From Amycolatopsis saalfeldensis (GTDB taxonomy: Bacteria > Actinomycetota > Actinomycetes > Mycobacteriales > Pseudonocardiaceae): 64,000 nucleotides of DNA. The translations under genes and the position numbers were made by a program. A model generated the notes under the pieces. The model saw only the letters and a list, made by a program, of their open reading frames with translations, did no database searches and was not told the origin of the DNA. Shown one piece after another: positions 18,349 through 27,872 of this stretch. How positions within the stretch are numbered: the first letter of the stretch is position 1; every line of letters starts with the position of its first letter. The DNA lies in contig NZ_FOEF01000002.1 of assembly GCF_900110575.1 (NCBI RefSeq), positions 62,001 through 126,000 on the forward strand, read 5' to 3'.

Positions 18349-19110
18349 TCAGGCGGTGATGACCGTGGGCCCGGCGGCGCCGATCTCGGCGGCGACTGCG
18401 GAGTCGATGCCCGCGTCGGTGATGAAGGTGTCGATGTCGCTGAGGTTGGCGAAGCGGGCGAAGTGGTCGTTGCCGACCTTGGTGTGGTCCGCGAGCAGGA
18501 CGGTGCGCCGGGCGCTGGCGATGGCGGCGCGTTTGACCATCGCCTCGGCGGAGTCGGGGGTGGTGAGGCCGCGGTCGGCCGATACGCCGTTGGACGCGAT
18601 GAAGGCGACCTCGACGAAGGTGTCCTGAAGCGCCTGCAGGGCCCACCCGTCGACGGAGGCGAGGGTGCGGCTGCGCAGCCGTCCGCCGACCAGCATCACG
18701 GTCAGGTTGGGGCGCGTGGTCAGGGTCAGCGCGATGCTGACGGAGTGGGTCACCACGGTGAGCTCGCGGTCCGCGGGCAGGATCTCGGCCAGGCGGGCCG
18801 TGGTCGAACCGGCGTCCAGCAGGATCGTGCCCTCGTCGGGCAGCTCGGCGAGCGCCGCCTTGGCGATGCGCTCCTTCTCCGCGATCATCACGCCTTCGCG
18901 GGCGGCCAGCGCGGGCTCGAAGCCGAGCCGTTCGACCGGGATGGCGCCGCCGTGGACGCGCCGGAGCACCCCGTGGCGTTCGAGGACGGTGAGGTCGCGG
19001 CGGATCGTTTCGGTGGTGACGGTGAACTCGTCCGCCAGCGCGGTCACGTCGACGCGGCCCTTGGCGCGGGCGCGTTCGAGGATGATCTGCTGTCGTTCCT
19101 CGGCGTACAT
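18349..19110 (-). CDS. DeoR-family sugar-phosphate-responsive repressor (copy A)
   Basis: 253 residues. The N-terminal DeoR helix-turn-helix is at about 5-57 (MYAEERQQIILERARAKGRV, ALADEFTVTTETIRRDL). The C-terminal sugar-phosphate sensor domain has TILLDAGSTTARLA, VTHSVSIA, LVGGRLRSRT and LLADHTKVG. It is divergent from the 1-phosphofructokinase-like gene and shares an operator-like motif with the promoter region of DeoR copy B. It probably represses sugar uptake genes until a sugar phosphate binds. The ATG at 19108-19110 is preceded by AGAGGTGGTGGAG. By hand alignment it is about 83% identical to the DeoR protein at 28754-29515. Confidence 0.92.
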   Translation of the reverse strand: MYAEERQQIILERARAKGRVDVTALADEFTVTTETIRRDLTVLERHGVLRRVHGGAIPVERLGFEPALAAREGVMIAEKERIAKAALAELPDEGTILLDAGSTTARLAEILPADRELTVVTHSVSIALTLTTRPNLTVMLVGGRLRSRTLASVDGWALQALQDTFVEVAFIASNGVSADRGLTTPDSAEAMVKRAAIASARRTVLLADHTKVGNDHFARFANLSDIDTFITDAGIDSAVAAEIGAAGPTVITA

Positions 19111-19143
19111 CTCCACCACCTCTGGCCCCTCGACTCGGTGACG

Positions 19144-19159
19144 TGTGAGTTTATGTGGT
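19144..19159. promoter_or_regulatory. Candidate DeoR operator, copy A
   Basis: TGTGAGTTTATGTGGT lies 34 bases upstream of deoR A. The same sequence with one change is upstream of deoR B at 29549-29564. A second shared element starts at 19283 (ACGTGAA, then CAAAATCAC ending at 19304), with a counterpart at 29677-29698. The rest of the 19111-19380 gap shows no gene. Confidence 0.6.
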
Positions 19160-19380
19160 TTTTTGCCTGACCGCAACATGCCGACCAAGCGGCTTCCGGC
19201 GGCGTCCACCTGGTCGACCCGCTCCGTCCATGCCCGAAAGCACTTGATTAGTGTGGGAAAACCCGCGGACACTTGAAAAGCAACGTGAAACCATGCAAAA
19301 TCACCTCCAATACCGTAGAAAACCAAGCTTGAACCCTCGCGCACCGAGGGGCTGAAGACGTCCCGACCCGGGGGTTTGAA

Positions 19381-20319
19381 GTGATCGTGACCGTGACCGC
19401 GAACCCCAGCCTGGACCGGACCCTGGAGGTGGCCGGGCTGCGGCGAGGGCAGGTGCACCGCATCTCCGCCGTGCACGTCCAGCCCGGCGGCAAAGGGGTC
19501 AACGTCGCGCGGGCGCTGGTGTCCAACGGCGTCGCGGCGCGGGCGATCGTGCCGACCGGCGGCGTCGAAGGCCGGCAGCTCATCGCGCTGCTGACCGACT
19601 ACGACATCGAGGTGTGCCAGGTCCCCTCCGCCGGCCCGGTGCGGATCAACGTGAGCGTGGTGGAGCCCGACGCGACCGTCACGAAGCTCAACGAGCCCGG
19701 CGCCACCCTCAGCGAGACCGAGGTTTCTGGCCTGCTCGACGCGATCCTCGGCAACATCGCCGACGCTTCGTGGGTGGTGCTGGCCGGCAGCCTCCCACCC
19801 GGGATCGACCCGGCGTTCTACGCCGAGGTCATCCGGCGCCTCGACGGCCGGGGGATCCGGGTCGCGGTGGACACCAGCGGCCCCGCCCTGCGCGCGGCCG
19901 TGGCCGCCGGTCCGGCGCTGATCAAGCCGAACCGCGAGGAACTCGAAGAGGTCATGGGCCGCAAGCTGCCCACGGTCGCCGACATCGGCGACGCGGCGAG
20001 GGAACTGCGCGACTCCGGCGTCGGGGCGGTGCTGGCCAGCCTCGGCGGGGACGGCGCGCTCCTGGTCGACGCCGACGGCATCTGGCACGCCGAGGCGCCC
20101 GCGGTCGTCCGCAGCACGGTCGGTGCCGGCGACGCGACCCTCGCCGGTTTCCTCGCGGCCGGGGCCCACGGGTTTTCCGCGCTGCGCCAAGGAGTCGCCT
20201 GGGGCGCCGCCGCGGTGTCGCTGCCGGGCAGCACGATGCCCCGGCCCGGCGACATCCGCCCGGAGTCGGTCCGGGTCCGCGCCCGGATCGACGGCGGGCG
20301 GCTGCTCCAGGCCGGCTGA
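19381..20319 (+). CDS. fruK: PfkB-family 1-phosphofructokinase-like sugar kinase
   Basis: 312 residues from a GTG start. The N-terminus MIVTVTANPSLDRTLEV with GGKGVNVARAL is typical of 1-phosphofructokinase and tagatose-6-phosphate kinase. The C-terminal PfkB signature STVGAGDATLAGFLAAG holds the catalytic Asp. It phosphorylates a hexose monophosphate delivered by a PTS to the 1,6-bisphosphate for glycolysis. It is divergent from DeoR copy A and under a motif shared with the PTS operon at 29.9 kb, so both belong to one regulon. Tagatose-6-phosphate is an alternative substrate. Its stop codon directly abuts the stop of the convergent LAL gene. Confidence 0.85.
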   Translation: MIVTVTANPSLDRTLEVAGLRRGQVHRISAVHVQPGGKGVNVARALVSNGVAARAIVPTGGVEGRQLIALLTDYDIEVCQVPSAGPVRINVSVVEPDATVTKLNEPGATLSETEVSGLLDAILGNIADASWVVLAGSLPPGIDPAFYAEVIRRLDGRGIRVAVDTSGPALRAAVAAGPALIKPNREELEEVMGRKLPTVADIGDAARELRDSGVGAVLASLGGDGALLVDADGIWHAEAPAVVRSTVGAGDATLAGFLAAGAHGFSALRQGVAWGAAAVSLPGSTMPRPGDIRPESVRVRARIDGGRLLQAG

Positions 20320-23049
20320 TCAGTCCGATGTGGACGGGGGAAGCCGCTCCAGCGCGGCGGGCAGCGCGCTGCGGCCGGGCACCCCGAGCTTGCGGTAGAC
20401 GCTGGTGAGGTGCTTCTCCACGGTGCGCGGGGTGACGTCGACCTCGTCGGCGATCAGCTGATTGGTCAGCCCCTGGGCCGCGAACTCGGCGATCCGGCGT
20501 TCCGAGCCGGTCAGTGCGCCACGGGGAGCAGGTGCCGCGGACGCCCCTGCGGTGGCGGGCACGAGCCACGGCGTCTCGTGCTCGAGGCCCTGCCCCCGGC
20601 GGCGGTGCGGCTCGGCGGCGTCGCTCTGCCCGAGCCGCTTGGCCAGCAGCCGTCCCGTTTTGGTCTGCTCCAGCCGGTTGACCGAATCGTTGAGCACCGC
20701 GGCGGAACGCCGGAGCAGCTCGATCCCCGCGGTGCCTTCGGTGATGGTGCCCCAGACCCGCAGCGCCCGGCCCTGGCCCTGCGGCGTCCCCCATTCGACC
20801 GTGCGGGCGTGCTCCTGTTCGATCAGCTCTTCGGCGGCCGCCTGCTGGCCGAGCCGGTGGTGCAGCAGCGCCGCCCAGCTCCGCCACGGCACCAGCTCGG
20901 GATTGCGCCACCCGGCGGCGTCCAGCTCCCGGCCGCAGGCGTGGAAGTGCTCGAGCGCGACCGCGTGATTTCCGGCGGTGGCCGCGATTCCGCCGTGGAC
21001 CAGCTTGCCCAGCCACGACGCGCCGCCGGCGTCGTACTCGGCGCAGCGGCCGAGCAGCCGGGCGGCCGTCGTGGCGTCGCCGGTCCCCATCGCGGCGAGG
21101 ACCAGTGCGTGCGTGCTGCCTTCCGACGCGGAAGAGAGCGAGGCGTTCGCCAGGTCGAGTGCCAGCCCGGCGAGCCCGGCGGCCTCCTCCGGCTTGCCCC
21201 GGCGCACGGCGATCAGCGCCCGCTGCACCGCGACGAACGCGCGGGCCGCCGGGGCGCCGACCTCGCGTTCCTGCGCGGACACGGCATCCAGCCAGGCGCC
21301 GGCCTCCTCCAGCGCGTCGGCGAGGACCAGCGAGCGCACGACCAGCGGGGTCGCCGTGTGCACCTGCTCCAGCGCGGCCGGTTCGTGCCGCATGATCCGT
21401 TCGCCCAGCTCGGTCACGCGCGCCGAGCCGGTGCCCGACATCGTGGCGGCGAAGACCAGCGAGCCGATCAGCTCACGCTCGCCGGCGGTGCCCTGCGGCG
21501 GATGCTCGCCGAGCCCGGCCAGCCGCTCGGCGGCGTCGGCGAGGTCGGCGGGATCGCGATGGCGCGCGTACCGGACCCGGGCTTCGAGCTTGAGCGAGAT
21601 CTCGCGGGACTCGCCGGACAGCCCGGCCGGATCACCGAATTCGGCCCGCAGTCCTTCGAGCAGTTCCACCACCGGCCCCGGATGCCGGCCGAGCGTCAGC
21701 GGTTCGATCCGGACAGCCGCCCGGCCACGGTCCAGAGTGGACTCGAACAGCGGCAGTGCCTCGGACAGGTGCTGGGCGGACAGGAACGGGTCGAAGCGGC
21801 GCTCCGCGGCGGAAAGGTCGACCAGCAGCCGGGCCCGGCCGGCGTCGTCGGGCGGGCAGCTCAGCAGGGCCCGCCGCAGGTACCGGGTGGCGGACCCGCA
21901 GTCGCCCCGCGCGCCCGCCGACCGCCCGGCCGCCCGCAGCACGTCGACGGCCCACGGCGCCGGTGGGTGGTCCGCGTGGACCAGGTGCGCGGCGACGTCC
22001 TCGGCCGGGGAATCGCAGCCCTGCAGCAGTTCGGCGAGTTTCGAGTGCAGCGCCGACCACTGGTCGGTCACCATCGAGTGCTCGACGGCGTCGCGGACCG
22101 CGTGGTGGACGAAATGCTGCGCGGGCCCGGGGTCCAAGAGCCCGAGCCGGGCCAGCGAGTCCGAGGCGGCGTCGCAGTCCGCCGGGTCGAGGCCGGCCAG
22201 CGCGCACAGGAGGTCGCGGCTGTCCCGCTCGCCGAGGACGGCCAGCGCGTGCGCGAACCGCCGCACCGGCTCGGGCTGCGACCGCAGGCACGCCATGATG
22301 CGCTGGCGCAGCGCGGAAGGCAGGAGCAGGCGCGCGGCTTCGGTGTGCTCGGCGATCGGGTGGTAGCCGAGCCGGCGCAGCTCGGCCAGGATCGACATCA
22401 GGAACAGCGGGCGCCCGGCCGAGGTTTCGTGGCAGCAGCGGACGAAGCCCTCGTCGCCGGGCTCGCCGAACTCCTCGGCGACCGCGATCCTCGTGGCCAC
22501 CGGCGAAAGCGGCCCGAGGGTGACGTTCCCGGCGGCGCGCCCCGCCAGCTCGCGCAGGGCCGGCCGGCCGCTCAGCGGGTCGCCCTCGCGAACCGTGACC
22601 ACGACGACGATCGAGAGGCCGTCGAGCCGCCCGGTCAGCCGGTTCAGCCAGTCGAGCGAGGCGTCGTCGGCCCAGTGCGCGTCGTCGACCAGTACCAGCA
22701 GCGGGTTCCGCCCGCTCGATTCCCGGACCAGCTTCTGCAGGTTCTCGAGCACCTGGTCTTCGGCCGTTTCGGAAAACGCGCGCCGGCTCGGTTCGGAAAG
22801 GCCGAGCAGCAGCGCGGAATCGAGGAGCTGGTGCACGACTCCGTACGCGAAATCGCGTTCCGGCAACGCACAGCCGGCCTGAAGCGCCGGCACGCCTTCG
22901 CCGAGTGCGTGCTCTCTCATCGCGTGGAGCAGGTGGGACTTGCCCGCCCCCAGCGGTCCGCCGATCACGACGAGCCGGCCGCGGCCCGTCCGAGCCTCCC
23001 GCAGGGAAGCAGTCAGCGACTCGATTTCGGGTTCCCGCTCGAGCAGCAC
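20320..23049 (-). CDS. LAL-family LuxR transcriptional regulator 3
   Basis: 909 residues from the chosen GTG at 23049, where the protein begins LLEREPEIESL as LAL proteins usually do and GAGGAG lies about 10 bases upstream. The frame stays open to 23190, so a longer N-terminus is possible. The canonical Walker A is GGPLGAGKSHLLH (Lys37) and Walker B is LLVLVDDAHWADDASLDWL. The C-terminal LuxR domain reads LTGSERRIAEFAAQGLTNQL, then VTPRTVEKHLTSVYRKLGV. It lies downstream of LAL gene 4 on the same strand. By analogy with polyene clusters it should activate biosynthetic genes. The 236-base gap to LAL gene 4 holds no gene. Confidence 0.87.
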   Translation of the reverse strand: MLLEREPEIESLTASLREARTGRGRLVVIGGPLGAGKSHLLHAMREHALGEGVPALQAGCALPERDFAYGVVHQLLDSALLLGLSEPSRRAFSETAEDQVLENLQKLVRESSGRNPLLVLVDDAHWADDASLDWLNRLTGRLDGLSIVVVVTVREGDPLSGRPALRELAGRAAGNVTLGPLSPVATRIAVAEEFGEPGDEGFVRCCHETSAGRPLFLMSILAELRRLGYHPIAEHTEAARLLLPSALRQRIMACLRSQPEPVRRFAHALAVLGERDSRDLLCALAGLDPADCDAASDSLARLGLLDPGPAQHFVHHAVRDAVEHSMVTDQWSALHSKLAELLQGCDSPAEDVAAHLVHADHPPAPWAVDVLRAAGRSAGARGDCGSATRYLRRALLSCPPDDAGRARLLVDLSAAERRFDPFLSAQHLSEALPLFESTLDRGRAAVRIEPLTLGRHPGPVVELLEGLRAEFGDPAGLSGESREISLKLEARVRYARHRDPADLADAAERLAGLGEHPPQGTAGERELIGSLVFAATMSGTGSARVTELGERIMRHEPAALEQVHTATPLVVRSLVLADALEEAGAWLDAVSAQEREVGAPAARAFVAVQRALIAVRRGKPEEAAGLAGLALDLANASLSSASEGSTHALVLAAMGTGDATTAARLLGRCAEYDAGGASWLGKLVHGGIAATAGNHAVALEHFHACGRELDAAGWRNPELVPWRSWAALLHHRLGQQAAAEELIEQEHARTVEWGTPQGQGRALRVWGTITEGTAGIELLRRSAAVLNDSVNRLEQTKTGRLLAKRLGQSDAAEPHRRRGQGLEHETPWLVPATAGASAAPAPRGALTGSERRIAEFAAQGLTNQLIADEVDVTPRTVEKHLTSVYRKLGVPGRSALPAALERLPPSTSD

Positions 23050-23285
23050 GTGGTCCAGACTCCTCACGGAATTCGACGGCGGTGAGCGCACCAGCTTAAG
23101 GACGGGGGTGGTGGTTGTCGATCGACCGGTCGGTCGGTGGCGCAGGTGCCCGTCAAAAGAAGTCAAGCGCATGGGGCGCCGATAAATCACTAGTGTTGTG
23201 TGAATAGGACGGGGTTTCCGTGGCCTTCGCCGGAACGCACGGGCGAAATCGTCGAGACGACCGATTCCGCCCGCGGCGCGTCACC

Positions 23286-26225
23286 TCAGCGTTGCGCGGG
23301 TTCGCGCTCGAGTGCGGCGCGCAGGCCGGCGCGTCCGGTGACGTCGAGCTTGCGGTAGATCTTGGTCAGGCGGAGCTCGACGGTCCGGGTGGTGACCGAA
23401 AGCGAGTCCGCGATGTCCGCATTGGACCAGCCGGAGACGGCCAGCGTAGCGAGGTTTTCTTCGGACTGGGTAAGCATTCCGTGCGGGGAGGCGGGCGGAG
23501 CGGCGGCCGGGGCCGCCCGCCGGGAAGCGAGCAGCTCGGTCAGGCGCGCCACTTCGAGCCGGAGTTCGTCCGCCCAGTGCAGGGAAGCCACTTTTCCGGC
23601 ATCGCGGAGCAGCGCGGCCGCGTCGTCGAGTTCGCCGGCGTCGATCCGGGCCCCGGCCAGGCCGGTCGCGGCGGCGGCGAAACGCAGCCGTGCCGGGGAA
23701 TCGCGCAGCAGCCGCACGGCCTCCTCGAGGTCTTCCGTGGCCTCGGTGCCGTTCAGCGCCTGCCAGGCGTCCAGGTGGGCCGAGCCCAGCGTGCTCGGAG
23801 CGCCCCATTCCTTGGCCAGCTTGAGTTCTTCGGTGACCAGCCGAAGCGCGGGGGCATCGGCGCCGCAGCCGCGGTGGGCCAGGGCGGCGAGGCTGCGCCA
23901 GCTCGCGATGGCCGGGTTCGTCCACTGCCGGGTCGAGAGCAGCCGCCCCGATTCCTGGAACGCCCGCAGCGCGGCTTCCGGGTTGCCGGTGGCCAAGTCG
24001 ACCGCTCCGCGCGCGCACAGCAGGTAGGACCAGCCGATGCCGTGTTCGGCGTCCGGGAGCAGTTCCACCGCGGCCGCGCGCGCCGCGAGGTCGAGGTGCC
24101 CGCGGTCGAGGTTCAGCGCTATCTCGAGACCGAGCAGGCCCGTCAGCGCCCGGGGAGTCCAGCAGCTGAGCGGGAGCTGGGCCCTGGCGGCGGCCAGGTC
24201 GTCGGCCGCCTCGTTGAGCCGGCCGCACCGCCGGACCACCGCCGCACGGGCGACGAGGGCCTGGGCGGCCGCCGCCCGGGCATCGCGCCGGCGGGCGTCG
24301 GCGAGCACCCGGTCCAGTCCGGCCAGCGCTTCGGCCGTGTCGTCGGCGTACATCAGGGCGACGCACGCGGCCACGCGCGGGCTCAGCGGGCGGTCCCGGT
24401 CGCCGTCCCGGGTCAATCCGACGCGGGCGAGCGCGCGGGCCCTGGCCCTCCCGCGGCCGCGGCACGCGAGCTGGAACGCGACGACCGCGGCCTGGGCCGG
24501 GTCGGTGGGCAGATCGGGCAGGCCGGGCAGGGAGTAGGCCGGGAACGCCTCTTCGCCGGCACTGTCCTCTTCGGCCAGTGTGCCGAGCGCGATCAACGGT
24601 GCCAGCGCTGCCGGGTCGAGGTCGGGCCGCGCGCAGACCGTCGCGATCACCGGCCCGCTGGTCAGCGCGTCCCCGCGGGAGCACAGCAGATCGGCGGCGG
24701 GGACCAGCAGAGTGCCGTCGGACGCGCTGTCGGCGGCCAGCAGGATCTGTTGCAGCCGCCGGTCGCTGCCGTCGGGGGACTCCCTGAGCTCGGCCGCGGC
24801 GAGGTCCACCAGGAGGCTCCGCCGCTGTGCCGCGTCGAGCGGTTCGCGCAACGCGCGGTAGAGAAGCGCGGGGGTGGCCGACGCGCGGCCCTCGAGCCGG
24901 CTGCGCGCCACCGCCCGCGTCAGCACCTCGACCACCCACGGCTGTCCGATGGGCGAAGTGCCGAGCAGCAGCCTGCCCAGTTCGAGGTCGCCGATCGCGG
25001 CGTGGTGCCCGAGGCGGGCGGCGCGGGTGTAGAGGTCCTGGCGGACGGTCACCGGCATGCCGGCCAGCACCTTCGCCGCGATCTGCGCGGTGGCGAGGCG
25101 GGGGCCGCCCGGGAGGGTCGCGAGGCCGTTGCTGACCAGGAGCCCGAGGGACCTGGCGGTCGGAGTGGCCTGCGGTGCGGCGAGTGTCCGCACGAGGTCG
25201 AAGGCGAGGCCTTCGCCGGCGACGGCCATCGCGCGCACCAAGGCGAGCGCGTCCGCGGGAAGGTCCCCGGTGAGGTCGTCGAGGTACTGCCCCATGGCTT
25301 CGGACGCGCGAAGCGACAACGCGGGCAGCTGGTCGGCGCCGGCCCGCAAACCCAGCAGCGCGAACCGTTCGGCGACGGACTTGAGCACGGCGGGGAGGCC
25401 GCCGGTGGTGGTGAGCGCGTGTGCCGCGAACTCCTCGTCGACCGGGCCGGGACACTCGGCCGCGATCAGCGTGCGGACCCCGCTTTCGCTGAGCGGGCGC
25501 AGTTTCAGCGTGCGCGCCGGCACCACCTGGCCGCCGTCGGCGGGCCACGGCCCGTCGCCGGGCTCGTCGCCGAGTTCGGGCGAGTCGCCCCGCACCGCGC
25601 ACACCAGCACGGCGGGGGTGGTGTGCAGCCGCCGGACCAGGGACCGGATCCACAGCCGCGACGCGGGGTCGGCCCACTGGGCGTCGTCGACCGCGATCAG
25701 CAACGGCTGTTTTCGCGCCAGGGCAAGGAATCGGTCGATCCGGGCGGGCAGCTCGCCGGCCGCCGGGCCGGGCCCCCGGCTCCAGGTGAGCGCGGTCGTC
25801 AGCTGGGCGGCCAGGCTGTGGGGGAGTTCCGCGTCGGCCCGCGAACACCGGACGTGGAGCGCGCGGATGCCGGCGCCCCTCGCCAGCGTCACGATTCTCC
25901 GCAGCAGCGCGCTGCGGCCGGTGCCCGGGCGCCCGGTGAGGGTGAAGACCGAGGAATGTCCGAAGTCCAGCGCTGCCAACGCGTTGCGGAGGGTTTGTTC
26001 CTCGCCCGCGCGCTCGACCAGGGATTCGCCGGGGGCGCGCTCCGGGCGGAGTAGGCGGAGGTTCACGGTTGCGCGCACCGCTGCCGGTGGGTGGACTGCC
26101 GGTGGGGGGACGGGCGGTGCAGGCACTACCGGTGCGGGGACTGCCGGTGCGGGGATTACCGGTGAAGGGACTGCCGGTCGAGGAGCTGCCGGTGGAGGGC
26201 GATCGGAAACCGTCGGCTCGGACAT
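23286..26225 (-). CDS. LAL-family LuxR transcriptional regulator 4 with Pro-Ala-rich N-terminus (Walker A Lys replaced by Arg)
   Basis: 979 residues from an ATG with GGGAGG upstream. Residues about 9-50 are a Pro/Ala/Val-rich tail built from PAPAVPAPVVP-like repeats, encoded by an imperfect 15-base tandem repeat (about 26085-26205). The ATPase domain has P-loop GRPGTGRSALLRR with Arg104 in place of the catalytic Lys, and Walker B LLIAVDDAQWADPASRLW. The C-terminal LuxR domain is LTQSEENLATLAVSGWSNAD, then TTRTVELRLTKIYRKLDV; the His usual in the recognition region (VEKHL) is Arg here. It probably acts in the same pathway as the other three LAL proteins. The disordered N-terminal tail is unusual for the family. 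Confidence 0.87.
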   Translation of the reverse strand: MSEPTVSDRPPPAAPRPAVPSPVIPAPAVPAPVVPAPPVPPPAVHPPAAVRATVNLRLLRPERAPGESLVERAGEEQTLRNALAALDFGHSSVFTLTGRPGTGRSALLRRIVTLARGAGIRALHVRCSRADAELPHSLAAQLTTALTWSRGPGPAAGELPARIDRFLALARKQPLLIAVDDAQWADPASRLWIRSLVRRLHTTPAVLVCAVRGDSPELGDEPGDGPWPADGGQVVPARTLKLRPLSESGVRTLIAAECPGPVDEEFAAHALTTTGGLPAVLKSVAERFALLGLRAGADQLPALSLRASEAMGQYLDDLTGDLPADALALVRAMAVAGEGLAFDLVRTLAAPQATPTARSLGLLVSNGLATLPGGPRLATAQIAAKVLAGMPVTVRQDLYTRAARLGHHAAIGDLELGRLLLGTSPIGQPWVVEVLTRAVARSRLEGRASATPALLYRALREPLDAAQRRSLLVDLAAAELRESPDGSDRRLQQILLAADSASDGTLLVPAADLLCSRGDALTSGPVIATVCARPDLDPAALAPLIALGTLAEEDSAGEEAFPAYSLPGLPDLPTDPAQAAVVAFQLACRGRGRARARALARVGLTRDGDRDRPLSPRVAACVALMYADDTAEALAGLDRVLADARRRDARAAAAQALVARAAVVRRCGRLNEAADDLAAARAQLPLSCWTPRALTGLLGLEIALNLDRGHLDLAARAAAVELLPDAEHGIGWSYLLCARGAVDLATGNPEAALRAFQESGRLLSTRQWTNPAIASWRSLAALAHRGCGADAPALRLVTEELKLAKEWGAPSTLGSAHLDAWQALNGTEATEDLEEAVRLLRDSPARLRFAAAATGLAGARIDAGELDDAAALLRDAGKVASLHWADELRLEVARLTELLASRRAAPAAAPPASPHGMLTQSEENLATLAVSGWSNADIADSLSVTTRTVELRLTKIYRKLDVTGRAGLRAALEREPAQR

Positions 26226-27103
26226 GATCGCCTCCCGTCCTGTTTCTCTTCTCTGACCTACGCTGGCCCGCCCGCGTCTCGGTGCGCGAACGGGGACTTC
26301 TATGCCGGGTGGGGAAGTGTGCCGGGGTGGGGAAGCCCGTTCAGCAATGCCGGCGCGTACCGGGTTTCACTGCCGAGACGGGTTCGGTGCCGGACCGCGT
26401 CGTCCGTGAGGGCGATGCCGGGTGGTGCAGGACCGGGTGGCGAACAACCGGCCAGGGCATCACCGGGAGCGGGGCGGCTGGGCGGCACAACAGTGTTTCG
26501 GTTGTCCCGGACCTGATCGGCGGAGCCGAGATGATCACGTCCCTTCCAGCGTCTCCCAGGTGGGGTGCGGCGGGTGATGGGTAACCCGTTCGAGCGAGCG
26601 GTGCGGACCTCACTGTAATGAGGGCAATGTTGGTTTGCAACTCACTTGATGTCGGTTTATGCCTGTTCGTCCCGATCATCGGCCTGCGTTTACTTGCGTA
26701 GCGGAAGCGTTGCCGCCAAACGCGAATAAGATTCCACAATCGGCGGTGACTCTGCGCTAGGCGTCCGCGGTGTCCGAAACGCCGGTTGTCTCGACTGTCG
26801 GCGGTGATCGGGTCCTCGCGCGCCGGAAGGTCCATTAAGGACGGTCGAACCGGTCTGGCGACGGCGTCATCCAGCTCGGATGCGGACTCGTCCGTTCGGG
26901 TGTCGGTGGAGCTCTTGGCCCGTTCGGGATTAAACGAAGGTAAAACCATGCACAGGGCTTGCGAACCAACATCAAGGTCACTACTCTCCCCAACAGGGTG
27001 ACACAAGGGAGCCGATCGAGTGCTCAGCGCAGCGATCCGGCTCGGTGAAACGGAAGGAGAGCGAACCCGGAGGCCGGGACCTACCGGCTCATCGGGTGAG
27101 GCC

Positions 27104-27345
27104 AGGGTCCGCCGGCTCGCCGGACGGGTCCGAGGTCAAGGCCCGGCAGACAGGTCCGAGGTCAAGGTCCGCCGGCTCGCCAGAGGGGTCCGAGGCTAAG
27201 GCCCGCCAGGCGGGTCTGACGTCGGGGACCAGTGGCCCGCCAGGCGAGTCCCGACGTTGGGGGCCAGTGGCCCGCCAGGCGAGTCCCGAGGTCGGGAACC
27301 AGTGGCCCGCCAGGCGAGTCCCGAGGTCAGGGCTCATCGGCCCGG
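27104..27345. repeat. Tandem repeat block with 60-bp and 35-bp periods
   Basis: A segment starting GGGTCCGCCGGCTCGCC recurs with a 60-base step (about 27105 and 27165). Then a 35-base unit occurs three times with identical 26-base cores beginning CCAGTGGCCCGCCAGGCGAG at 27229, 27264 and 27299, flanked by weaker copies on both sides. There are no spacer/repeat features of a CRISPR array and no coding sense. It may be a minisatellite or a protein-binding array. Confidence 0.75.
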
Positions 27346-27842
27346 CAGGCGAGCCGAACGATGTGCGTGTGACGGCAGGCCGCCGCGTGCATCGGTTGTT
27401 CTCCGGTCTCGCCGCATTCGGCTCGTGCCGGGCTTACGGTTCGCTTACCTTGAACGTTTTCTTACCTTTCGATGAACCGCGCCAGCGGCCCCCTTTATGT
27501 CCCCGGCAGTCTTCCGGTGAGGCGTCCCGGAATGGCCGACTGTTAAATCCACATCAAGTCCGCCTGAGGCTTTCCTCGGCGTGATTCGCCATTTCGTCCC
27601 GTGCTTAAATCGCGTGGTTGGAACGCTGTCTTTCCGGCGGGTGAACGCCGGCCGACGAGTTCACGGTCATCGGGACGGCGAGGCAGGCTTCCGTCAAGTG
27701 TCACAATAGTTGCTGGTCAGAGCCTTGCTCTCGGCAGATCGCCTGGAATCTTCGGGGTACCGAACCGCACCGAACCCCGCACCCCGCATCCGAACCATGG
27801 GGGTCCGCAACCACAGTATTTGGCTTTGTTCTTGGTTTCTTG

Positions 27843-27872
27843 TTGACTTGTTTTGGCGGGGACGCCCATAGT
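27843..27872 (+). promoter_or_regulatory. Candidate promoter of the PAS-LuxR regulator gene
   Basis: TTGACT (27843-27848) and CATAGT (27867-27872), 18 bases apart, lie about 75 bases before the ATG at 27950. They sit in an AT-richer stretch that stands out from the surrounding DNA. Confidence 0.4.

Noticed and set aside
13079..18646. 1855-residue open frame on the minus strand across both LAL genes
   Set aside because: It is an antisense shadow of two clear LAL genes; low-complexity Arg/Ser/Pro composition, no domain and no ribosome binding site.
26341..27006. 221-residue minus-strand frame in the intergenic region
   Set aside because: No family resemblance, no ribosome binding site and a composition unlike neighbouring genes.
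27104..27345. Possible CRISPR array
   Set aside because: The units are contiguous, without unique spacers of constant length, and no cas genes are present.
27045..27584. 179-residue plus-strand frame through the repeats
   Set aside because: The apparent protein is only the translated DNA repeat (GSPEGSEAKARQ-like), with no start signal.
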